DNA from: Mesostigma viride
Taxonomy: Eukaryota; Streptophyta; Mesostigmatophyceae; Mesostigmatales; Mesostigmataceae
Assembly: GCA_009746045.1 (NCBI GenBank)
Contig: RPFO01000172.1
Location: forward strand, 1-34,237
Direction: 5' to 3'
Length of the DNA: 34,237 nucleotides
In this document: one piece after another, positions 27,221 to 34,237 of the stretch
How positions within the stretch are numbered: position 1 is the first letter of the stretch
Layout of the letters: every line of letters begins with the position of its first letter
Notes under the pieces: generated by a model
What the model was told of the DNA's origin: nothing
The model's input: the letters and a program-made list of their open reading frames with translations, nothing else
The model's database searches: none
Made by a program: the position numbers and the translations under genes

Positions 27221-28605
27221 CTACTTCCTGGAGAACAGGAACGCCGAGACGAGCGCGACGACGACCACGAGGATCCCGCGACCGCGACGATGTTTTCGGT
27301 ACGGTACCCGTCTTCCTTTTCGGTCGTCGCCGACTCCTCGGGTACGGCCGCGGACGGATCGGCCGGCGCGGAAAGCTGCCACAACTCCTCCGGAGTGGCG
27401 AAGAGTCCGACCTCCGCGAACCGGTCGCGGAACTGGCGCGCCATCTCCAGGTCGGCGGGACTCCCCGTGGCTCGCAGACCCCGGACGTAGTCCGCGATCT
27501 TCTTCTTGCGAACGTCCGCCGTCAACGCGTTGGCGGGGTCCTCGAACTTGGATCGCAGCGCGTCGGAGGCCGCGTGGCATTTGGCGAAAGCGAACGAGTC
27601 GCGAGGGATGACCTTGAACTGCCCCGTTTTCCACATGTCCACGAGAGAGCTGGCCATCGCGTCCGCGGCCCCGCATCGGACGTCGACGAGCGTGCCGTCG
27701 AGATCCTTCACGGACACCTTGTCGGGCGTCGGCTGATTCACGATCGCCTCCTCCGCCTTGACCTGCGCCTGTTCGGCCACCTGGGCCGTCTCTTCCATCA
27801 CGGGGGGGGGGGGCGACTGCGGGAGGACCGGCGGCGACGTCGACCCGGACGGCTCCGTCGAGCGGACCTGGTAATGCAACGACCACGCGAGTTTCGTCGC
27901 TTCCGGATCCCGCGCCGCCTCCACTTTCTCGACGCGCTTGTTCATCGCGAGCCCGGGGATCCCCGACAAGCCCATCCAGTGCCACGCCCACGACACGGGC
28001 CTGACGGCCCTCGTAGGCCGCCCCGTGTCGGGGTTCAGCACCGCGACGGTGTCGACAGGACCGTCCGTCATCTCGGCGTCGCCTTTCCTGGACATGGTCT
28101 CCTTCTCCATCCGCAACGCGGCCAACGCCGCGCCGGGCGTGAGCCAATCACGGACCATGTCGCGGTACGCGCGCAAAGCACGCACGCCTTCGCCGCCGAC
28201 GTAACCAAGCGCGCCGGCCCGCGCCAACAACTCGTCGAACAGACCGGCCTTGTCGAGGTCCCCTTTGACCGCCAACTCCTCGCCTCTGGCGGCGGCCGCC
28301 TTGATCAAGGCGTCTCGCATGCACTTGATCCTCTCGTCTTTCGGGATGGCCTCGTGCAAGGTCAACGCGTCCACGCCGACCTCTTTCATCGCCATCTCGA
28401 GCTTCGTGGCGTGCATCAACCTCTGCGGATCCCTCGACCGGAAACTCTCGGCATAGTCCCGCGTGTCGAACTGAGCCGTCGCCTGCGTCGGGACCGGAGC
28501 GGTCACGGAACTCTCTTTCGATTGCCCGAGGAGGTCGTAGTTCCTCGCCCACGCCAGTTTCTTGGCGGCGGAGGCGTTGGAGGCGGACATGGTCTCCATG
28601 TACAT
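27221..28605 (-). CDS. C-terminally anchored virion-like protein (frameshifted), paralogue of 28503 gene
   Basis: The corrected product is about 461 aa and of no family I recognise. The N-terminal third is helical and charged (YAESFRSRDPQRLMHATKLE, MRDALIKAAAARGEELAV). The middle has LNPDTGRPTRAVRPVSWAWH, followed by a Pro-rich linker (SPPPP). The C-terminus is a membrane span (IVAVAGILVVVVALVSAFLF) joined by adding one G at the CCC of 27275-27277. Without that correction the frame runs on into the upstream sequence of the next gene. The order of blocks matches the shorter neighbour at 28503-29140, suggesting tandem duplication. The start could be the Met at 28605, 28599 or 28590. Twelve consecutive G at 27802-27813 lie in the Pro linker. 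Confidence 0.55.
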
Positions 28606-29140
28606 CGAATGGCCTTCAAACGACCCTGCAAGGACAACGGCTCGACCCCGGCCCCTTCGAAGACGCCCCATACCCAGAACTTGGGCACCGTGCGTCCGGT
28701 CTTCCTCCCCGAGAGCGGATCGATCTCAGGAACCGGCGGGGGCGTTCCGTCCCATCCCATCGCCGCGTTGGCCTCTTTCGTGTCGAGATCCCCCTCGTAT
28801 CGCAGCGCGCGCTGGATGTCCATGGTCAGGAAACTGGAACTCATGTCCCGGAACTTGTCAGAGACCCACGTGGGCACCTGCCCTTTTTCCAGACACGTCC
28901 GAACTCCTTCGCGGCGTCCCTCAGCCGCTCGTACACGACCTGGTGTCCGTCCGCGTACCGCCTGTTCTCACTCTTTTCCACGCCGGCGAGGACGGCCGCC
29001 TTCATCATCGCGTTGCGGATGTGGATCGCGGCGGTGTGACTCAAACTCTTCACGAGATCCTTGTGCTGCGCGATGGCTTCCAACACCCTGTTCGGGTCTT
29101 CGGATTGGATGTCCTTTTCGACTTTGTCGATCGACGTCAT
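28503..29140 (-). CDS. Virion-like protein (frameshifted), paralogue of 27221 gene
   Basis: Corrected length is up to about 212 aa. The blocks run SEDPNRVLEAIAQHKDLVKS, HIRNAMMKAAVLAGVEKSEN, ERLRDAAKEFGRVWKKG, FRDMSSSFLTMDIQRALRYE and IDPLSGRKTGRTVPKFWVWG. Each has a counterpart in the same order in the downstream gene. The frame changes at five T (28884-28888; A on the coding strand), and one added A joins the parts. The last 40 or so codons are Pro/Arg/Gly-rich and overlap the next gene's start, so the true stop is probably earlier, near 28610-28630. The function is unknown. It is divergent from the helicase with 56 bp between. Confidence 0.5.
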
Positions 29141-29196
29141 CGCGCGATGTAATTCTACTTAGACATCGGAAATAAATGCCGCGTATACTCTAAACG
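29141..29196. promoter_or_regulatory. Divergent promoter region
   Basis: A 56-bp gap between the 28503 gene (minus) and the helicase (plus). It holds aataaatgcc and gcgtatactctaaacg, with tatactcta (29184-29192) just before the ATG at 29197. A shared promoter is inferred. Confidence 0.45.
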
Positions 29197-31193
29197 ATGC
29201 CCGTACACCCGCTACCACGGAATTGGCCGAACGCGGAAACGGAACGACCGTCGACGACGCAGGTGTTCGTCAAGGACTACTTCGAGGGCCGCGTGCGAGG
29301 CCAGCCGCCCCCTCCCCACCGCGCGGTGGGCAAGAACTCGTGTTCCCAGACGACGGGGGACTTCAAGCAGGCCCCGCAGCAGGCCGTCGTCAACATGTAC
29401 CTGCGGTACGTGGCCGAACACGGGAGCAAACACCGCGGGTTCCTGGCGTGGCACTCGACGGGGTCCGGCAAGACGTGCACGGCCTTGGGTGCGATCGACG
29501 CGTTCTGGGACACGGATCGGCCCATCTACCTGGCCACGAGCCGCGAGAACGCGAGCAACAACTCGATCGAGGAGTACGGCAAGTGCGCGGCCCTGTTTCC
29601 CCGTTTCGAGGGGATGACGCCCGCGGAGGCGACGAGGGCCATCCGATCGCGCGTGGGCGGAGGTCGGATCATGAGTTTCCCCCAATTGGCGCACGAGACG
29701 GGCGCGCATCGCCCGAACCGCCACGCGGACCCGGACCTTTTGCGCGACGCGGTGCTGATCATGGACGAGGTGCAGAACCTGTTCCGTCCCCTGCCCGGCC
29801 AAGCGGCCGAACACGACGCACTCCGCGAGTTGCTGGACAAGCCGTCGAAACGGACGCAGGGACTGTACATGGTCATCCTGAGCGGGACGCCGGGGGACAC
29901 GGAGCGAGAGATCTCGTGGCTGCTGTCCATGATCAAGGGTCGCCGGTGGGCCCCGACTCCCCCTTGTCCGCGTACGCGGGCCTGTGTTCGTACGTGGATT
30001 ACGCGGGGGACACGTCCGTGTACCCGAGGTTGAACCCGGACGCCCTCCACCCGACGTCGATGAGCGCGGAACAGCGCGCGGCGTTGCGCGCCCGCCTGAA
30101 AACGGCCAAGGAGGTGAGCAGTGACAACGAGCGGTTCCTGTACGAGGCGCGGAGGGCGACGAACGGACTCCGTTTGTCGCACCTGTCGGGGGCGAAGTTG
30201 CTGCAGGCCTTGCCGCGGCTGTCGCCGAAGATGAAGGAGATCGCGGACACGATCACGAAACACCCGAACGAGAAGCACTACCTGTACTCGTCTTTCAACG
30301 CGGGCGGGATCCGCGACATGGCGCGCGTGCTCGAGGCCCTGGGCTACTCTCCCTTGTCCATGTCGGGCGAGCTGCCGACGAGCAGCAAGAAACGGTACGT
30401 GCTCCTGGGGTCGGACACGAACCCGACGACGGACACGGGCCTGCGCAGGATCCGACAGGTGTACAACGCTCCTGAGAACTCGGACGGCCGGATCCTGCAC
30501 GTGATCCTGGCGCGGAAACGGTTCAACGAGGGACTGGACCTGAAGAGCGTGCGCCACATCCACATCATGGAGCCTCTGCTGTCCGTCAACGCGGAACGCC
30601 AGACGATCGCTCGCGCCGTCCGCCACTGCTCGCACCTCCAGGTGGACAAGAAGGAGTGGGACGTGACCGTCCACCGATACCTGACGAAGGACGGAGTGGA
30701 CGAGATCGTGATGCAGGAGGCCGAGAAGCGGGACGGGGACGAGGCGGTGTCCCGGATGCTGGAGAAACTCCGGAGCACGGCGATCGACTGCCGCCTGATG
30801 AACGGCGTGCACAATCGGAAGGAGTGGATGCGCGCCGGCGGCCGCGCCCCGATCGCGTGTATGCCCACGCGGAGGGAGGAGATCACGCGCGCGGTGGTGC
30901 GAGGCGCGGACATCGCGGCGCGGGCGGCGGGCCGCGCGGCGCTCGCGACCGCCAAGGCGGCCGGACGTCTCGGGAAACGCGCGGCGATCGCCGCGGGACG
31001 CAATCTGGTGGCCAACAGCCAGGTGTTCGTGAGAGACGGGAAAGCGTTGGGAAAGACGGCCTTGCGGGGCGCGAGATACGGCCGCAAGAAGGCGGACACC
31101 GCGTACCGTCTTCTGAACACCCCGCTGGGTCAGCTGGTGTACGACCCGGTGTTCAACCGGAACAGACACACAAAGCCACCGTCCTCGCGATGA
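29197..31193 (+). CDS. D6/D11-type SNF2-like helicase (frameshifted)
   Basis: A superfamily 2 DNA-dependent ATPase of the poxvirus D6R/D11L type, used in NCLDV transcription. Motif I is LAWHSTGSGKTCTALGAID (about residues 85-103), motif II is LIMDEVQNLFRPLPG, motif III is VILSGTPGD, and the late motif is ERQTIARAVRHCSH, typical of this group. The corrected length is about 665 aa. The frame breaks after motif III near 29941-29965; one missing C in the CCCCC of 29959-29963 would rejoin it (TPPLSAYAGLC). The C-terminus has an unusual Ala/Arg/Lys-rich region (AARAAGRAALATAKAAGRLG), possibly amphipathic or DNA-binding. The stop TGA overlaps a following ATG (31190). Confidence 0.85.
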
Positions 31194-31342
31194 AGTTGAA
31201 GAACCGCGCACTCCTGGCGCACCAGGCTGTTAAACCCGATAACTTCACCCGATGGATTACAGGGGATACGATTAGGCGGCCTTGGGCCGACTCAGCCCCG
31301 TCGCGATCTTCGCCATCGTGGTGGTCTGTCCGACCTTGGTAA
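31190..31342 (+). CDS. Possible short ORF after helicase
   Basis: An ATG overlaps the helicase stop (ATGA at 31190-31193) and opens a 50-codon frame beginning MKLKNRALLAHQAVKPDNFT. Its last 24 codons overlap the opposite-strand membrane gene. It could be a small real gene, or the helicase tail continued after another undetected indel. Nothing in it is recognisable. Confidence 0.25.
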   Translation: MKLKNRALLAHQAVKPDNFTRWITGDTIRRPWADSAPSRSSPSWWSVRPW

Positions 31343-32446
31343 TGAACACGCCGTACGACGCGAGGAGGGCCACGCATTGGAACAGCAGACTGGCCGAGTC
31401 CTTTTTGTTGGCCCGGAAGACGACGGCGCCCGCGGGGACCAGCAGGAGGACGACGGAACAGAGCAAGAGGAACCCGATCTCAAACCGGTTCGACTTGGCC
31501 GCCGGGACCAGCCGGATCTTGCCCTCCGCGTCGAGCTCCACGTCCTTACGGGTCCAGTACATGTTCCTCGCGTGGCTCGCGAACGTCGCGAAACTCAGCC
31601 CGGCGCTCCCCCCGTCGAAGAATACCTCGTTCAGCTTCTTCATTTTCGTTTCCTTGTCATCCTTGCTCGCGACGACGAGGGCGGCGTTGTTCACGTGCGC
31701 GACGACGTGATCCATCGGGACCGCGATGCCTTTCATCAAACCCCACGACACGAGTTCCGTGACGCCGGTCAGACACGTCATGAAGGCGGACATCAGGACG
31801 AGTTTCCAGCTGGTCGACCGGCGTCCGGCAATCGCGGTCACGATCGCCATCGAGAAGGTGATCAGGGTGGGCGACAGCAGCTTCAAGGTCAGCTTCCAGT
31901 CGTCCTTCTCCAACCGCGGCACCCGTTTCGACTCCTCCGCGATCTTGTTGTACGTGTCCGCGTAGAACGGGATGACGGCCAGCTTGACGAACAGGTACTG
32001 TCCGAGCAAGATCACGCCCAGGGATCCGAGCGTAGACACGCTCACGGTCCACCACCCCTCCTCCACCGGCGTCCTCTCGGCCCGCCCGCGCAAGGCGTAG
32101 TACGAGGCCCCCGCCCCGAGCACGGCGAGCAGGACGTACGACACCATCGTGAGCCACATGACCCCCGCCCCCCCATGTCATCGTATACCTTCTCGGCCCC
32201 GCCGTCCTTGACAGCCACGCTCTTGACCACGCGATCCGCGAGCATGTCCATCCCCACGTCTTCCGGAAGAATGGGATCGCTGGCCCCCTCGCCCAACTGA
32301 GACGCCACCTGTCTCCGGATGGCCTTTTTCGCGGCGGTGTTGATCTCCAGACGGATGTACAGCAAGAGCAGCATCATCTCGATGCCCATGACGAACGAGG
32401 ACATGACGGCCGTGCCGCCCCACAGGGTCAGAGCGTCTCTTGCCAT
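31272..32446 (-). CDS. Multi-spanning membrane protein (frameshifted)
   Basis: Two frames joined at the G runs around 32162-32174 (one G missing) give about 391 aa. I count about seven hydrophobic spans: VMGIEMMLLLLYIRLEI, LTMVSYVLLAVLGAGASYYA, VSTLGSLGVILLGQYLFVKL, LITFSMAIVTAIAG, LMSAFMTCLTGVTELVSWGL, IGFLLLCSVVLLLVPAGAVV and LLFQCVALLASYGVFI. A soluble loop of about 70 residues follows the fifth span. Alternatively, two proteins could exist, the second from ATG 32159. The smooth join and tight packing favour one protein. No transporter or channel motif is recognised. It may be a virion inner-membrane protein. Confidence 0.58.
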
Positions 32447-32497
32447 CCTCTTGTATCTATGGTACACTACGACAATTTCCTCCGTCGCGCCCTCCGA

Positions 32498-32543
32498 CGT
32501 CGGTCGTTTCGACAAATCCCGACGAGAGATTTGTCGACCGACG
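32498..32543. promoter_or_regulatory. 16-bp inverted repeat (hairpin) in divergent intergenic region
   Basis: The left arm (32498-32518) and right arm (32528-32543) pair over 16 bp. The inner perfect part is cgacaaatc against gatttgtcg and the outer part is cgtcggt against accgacg. A 5-nt bulge lies in the left arm and the loop is 9 nt. It lies between the membrane gene (start 32446, minus) and the zinc-motif gene (32598, plus). It could be an operator, a transcript-end hairpin or a structured 5' leader. Confidence 0.5.
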
Positions 32544-32597
32544 AACGCCCGCGGGCTCTCGACGGATCCATTTTTTTGTAGTCGTTTGTGTGGCAAA

Positions 32598-32867
32598 ATG
32601 ACCCCGCGGTGCGCGGGCAGGACGAAAGACGGTAAACGATGCCACCGCGAGGCCGACGACGGCAAACGGAAGTGCGGTCTGCACGCGAAAAGGGATTCAA
32701 ACCGCAGCGACGTTTATTATTTCTCCGACTCTACTAAATGGATTGCGTGGTCGAAGGAGTCGCACGACCCCACCCGAGCCGCGACAAGCGCACGCAGGTG
32801 CTCGTGTGCGGAACCAACAAGCAGGGCGACACCAAGTTCCGACTGCCCTACCCCGTCACCTCCGTGA
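32598..32867 (+). CDS. Small protein with Cys/His zinc-type motif
   Basis: The product starts TPRCAGRTKDGKRCHREADD and CGLH, the clearest copy of the C-x-G-x-x-C ... C-x-x-H motif in this window. The open frame is 89 codons, but its last 43 overlap the next gene in another frame and look like shadow translation. The real protein may be about 45 aa, ended by an undetected indel near 32735. Zinc and nucleic-acid binding are inferred from the motif. Confidence 0.5.
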   Translation: MTPRCAGRTKDGKRCHREADDGKRKCGLHAKRDSNRSDVYYFSDSTKWIAWSKESHDPTRAATSARRCSCAEPTSRATPSSDCPTPSPP

Positions 32868-33273
32868 AGTCGTGTCGCCTGGTGTGGGCTTCGGTGCCTG
32901 GCGTCTCCTCGACGACGACGGCCGCCTACGTCAAGGTCGGCGGATACGCCATCAACAAGGTGCACGCGGCCATCCCTATCCACTCGTCGATGAACCCGCT
33001 CGACTTCTCGTCGGGCCGAGGCCACTTTTTTGTCATCCCCAACTCCGTCGAGACGTACGTCCCGAAGAACGAGACCGACGAGGTGGTGCTTTTCTCGCCC
33101 GAACTGTCCAACGTGACGGAGGTCGAAGTCGAACTCTATCCTTTGCCCGACACCCGTCCACGTGCCCCTCCCAGCACGCCCCCCACCCCCCTCCCGGTCT
33201 CCGCGGCCAGCTCATGGACTTGGGCGCCGACACCTTTTCCATGTTACTCGAGTTCGTCTCGTCCCATCGCTAA
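32738..33273 (+). CDS. Virion-type beta protein (frameshifted)
   Basis: About 178 aa after correction. The N-terminal part has RTQVLVCGTNKQGDTKFRLP, then YPVTSVKSCRLVWASVPGVS, then SGRGHFFVIPNSVETYVP. This resembles small giant-virus virion proteins of the type that begin with a strand-rich region followed by V.LP..... I cannot name the family. The frame changes in the C-rich stretch 33165-33191 (C6 at 33186-33191), with one base missing. The C-terminus then reads LRGQLMDLGADTFSMLLEFV and ends at 33273, overlapping the convergent gene's stop by 4 bp. Confidence 0.5.
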
Positions 33274-33626
33274 GAGTAGAGGTCCTCGTACTGCCCGGTC
33301 CACAGGATGGTCCGGGGCTTGGGATCGACGGCGACGGCGTTGTACGCCTTCTGCTTCTCCGCGGCACGCAGACGAGACTCCTCGAGTCGCGCGATCTGCG
33401 CCGCTCGACGAGCCTCCGACACAAGGAACATGGACTCCAGATCCGCGTGGGTCAGCTGTCGCAACCCGGCCGGGTTCCAGTCGTCCGTGTTCGGAGACAC
33501 GTACGGCACGGCCTCTTTGTCGGCCGCGCGGAACTCGGACTCGTACGGATACTCGGACCGGTTGACGGACCGCTTCTTCCCCGCTCCGGGCGCGAACACG
33601 AGACCGCGGACCACAGACTTGTCCAT
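33270..33626 (-). CDS. Unknown 118-aa protein
   Basis: An intact 118-aa frame from ATG 33626 (MDKSVVRGLVFAPGAGKKRS). The middle is acidic and Tyr-rich (YPYESEFRAADKEAVPYVSP), and the C-terminal half is a long charged helix with many Ala, Arg and Glu (EARRAAQIARLEESRLRAAE). There is no membrane span and no recognised motif. A TATA-like gtatatttc (33635-33643) lies just upstream on the reverse strand, which supports this start over a longer one. Confidence 0.55.
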   Translation of the reverse strand: MDKSVVRGLVFAPGAGKKRSVNRSEYPYESEFRAADKEAVPYVSPNTDDWNPAGLRQLTHADLESMFLVSEARRAAQIARLEESRLRAAEKQKAYNAVAVDPKPRTILWTGQYEDLYS

Positions 33627-33657
33627 CTCCGCCTGTATATTTCTACCCCAACATATT

Positions 33658-34039
33658 TCAGTTCCACGAGCCTCGCTCGATCGCACGGATGGCGTCGGCG
33701 ATCTTCCGGCCCATCAACTCGGCCCCCTCGCCCCTCCCGCTCGGCCGGGGCACGGGATCGTTCTCCCTCGCGCCCCTCTCCGCGAACCGCTGCTCGAACC
33801 GGTTTTCCAGTCGGGGGTCGAACTCGAGAGGCACGAACGGCAAGATGACGGGAGGCGGGCGGGGGCACGCTCGCCATGGCCTTCGCCGCCGTCGCGAGGT
33901 CGAGACCGAACGCGGCGGCCCACCCCATCGGCGCCAGAGGACCCGGGTCCACCCCTACGGGCGTGGGGAGCGCGCTTTGTGGTAACGAGATCTGCGGTGA
34001 CACGGCCCCGTCAAACGGAGCGCCCTCGAAGTCCGCCAT
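33658..34039 (-). CDS. Unknown Pro/Ala-rich protein (frameshifted)
   Basis: An N-terminal Pro/Ala-rich part (MADFEGAPFDGAVSPQISLP) and a C-terminal part (LPFVPLEFDPRLENRFEQRF, then GRKIADAIRAIERGSW) sit in different frames. The join lies near 33850-33875 in C/G runs and needs two missing bases or one extra. The corrected length is about 127 aa. The family and function are not recognised. TATA-like gtatac (34043-34048) precedes the start on the reverse strand. Confidence 0.45.
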
Positions 34040-34068
34040 CATGTATACCGTACACAATGGAAAGAAAA

Positions 34069-34191
34069 TTAGCCCCCGCCGAACGGCATCATGATGAAGG
34101 GGGCCCTCGCGTGATGCCGGCGACGCCGGTGAGCGGCGCCGGAGTGACTCCTCTTGATGAACCTGCCCGTGGTCTTGCTCCGAAGCGGCAT
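34069..34191 (-). CDS. 40-aa basic peptide
   Basis: A short gene of 40 codons plus TAA. The product begins MPLRSKTTGRFIKRSHSG, continues with an Arg/His-rich stretch (AAHRRRRHHARA) and ends FIMMPFGGG. It is strongly basic and resembles in style small DNA-condensing core peptides of DNA viruses, but I recognise no homologue. TATA-like ggtatacacg (34201-34210) lies about 10 bp upstream of the ATG on the reverse strand, and the stop is 30 bp before the next gene's start. These positions support a real gene. Confidence 0.5.
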   Translation of the reverse strand: MPLRSKTTGRFIKRSHSGAAHRRRRHHARAPFIMMPFGGG

Positions 34192-34237
34192 GATTGGTTT
34201 GGTATACACGAAGGACAGATTTTATTTTGGACGGAAT

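Noticed and set aside
27802-27813. Twelve-G run as a regulatory or phase-variable tract
   Set aside because: It lies inside a Pro-coding linker with the frame kept on both sides, and homopolymer lengths here are not reliable.
26806-28671. Single long reverse frame joining two membrane genes
   Set aside because: It runs past the membrane anchor of the 27221 product in the wrong frame and through an intergenic gap. The two-gene reading gives clean hydrophobic spans and starts.
29941-29965. Helicase as a pseudogene
   Set aside because: Both halves keep intact motifs and no stop codons. One base restores the frame.
1-34237. tRNA genes, CRISPR arrays, insertion sequences
   Set aside because: I saw no cloverleaf-like sequence, no regularly spaced repeats and no transposase motifs by eye. 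A dedicated scan could still find a tRNA.

Overview
The window looks like part of a large DNA virus genome of the phylum Nucleocytoviricota (giant virus, NCLDV), most likely infecting a protist or alga. The evidence is the gene mix: a D6/D11-type SNF2 helicase, a poxvirus-A22-type Holliday junction resolvase, a YqaJ-family recombination nuclease, an archaeo-eukaryotic primase with a UL52-like zinc region, a SprT-like protease, a BRO/KilA-type DNA-binding protein, and many small single- or double-pass membrane proteins of virion type. The DNA is GC-rich by eye, genes are tightly packed on both strands, and several starts have TATA-like elements just upstream. No major capsid protein, DNA polymerase or packaging ATPase lies here, so I do not assign a family. 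I recognised no tRNA, rRNA, CRISPR array or insertion sequence.

Layout. 0.2-4.7 kb: membrane protein, DUF5832-like protein, SprT-like protease, a possible acyltransferase with a zinc motif, and an unknown protein. 4.7-6.2 kb: resolvase and YqaJ nuclease. 6.2-10.35 kb: a leftward run with a 2TM peptide, a 421-aa membrane-anchored protein, a DUF3179 protein, two small genes, a SLATT-domain membrane protein and a PduO-type cob(I)alamin adenosyltransferase. 10.4-15.0 kb: primase, a degenerate nucleotidyltransferase-like protein, a conserved giant-virus protein, small membrane and zinc-motif genes, and the BRO-like gene. 15.1-23.4 kb: two tandem paralogous fibre-like proteins with LamG-like domains. 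23.4-26.1 kb: an adenosylcobalamin-dependent ribonucleotide reductase split by a 632-bp insertion that looks like a GT-AG intron and carries an antisense gene. 26.1-34.2 kb: membrane and virion-type proteins, the D6/D11 helicase, and a 40-aa basic peptide.

How the genes fit together. The reductase needs adenosylcobalamin, and the window also encodes the enzyme that makes it from cob(I)alamin. The virus therefore appears to carry a vitamin-B12-dependent dNTP-supply module. Primase, helicase, resolvase, YqaJ nuclease and SprT protease form a replication, recombination and repair set. The fibre proteins and small membrane proteins are probably virion parts.

Caution on sequence quality. About fifteen genes are broken by single-base frameshifts, nearly all next to homopolymer runs and nearly all apparent one-base deletions. 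I treat these as probable sequencing errors. I give each such gene as one feature across the break, and lengths assume the break is corrected.
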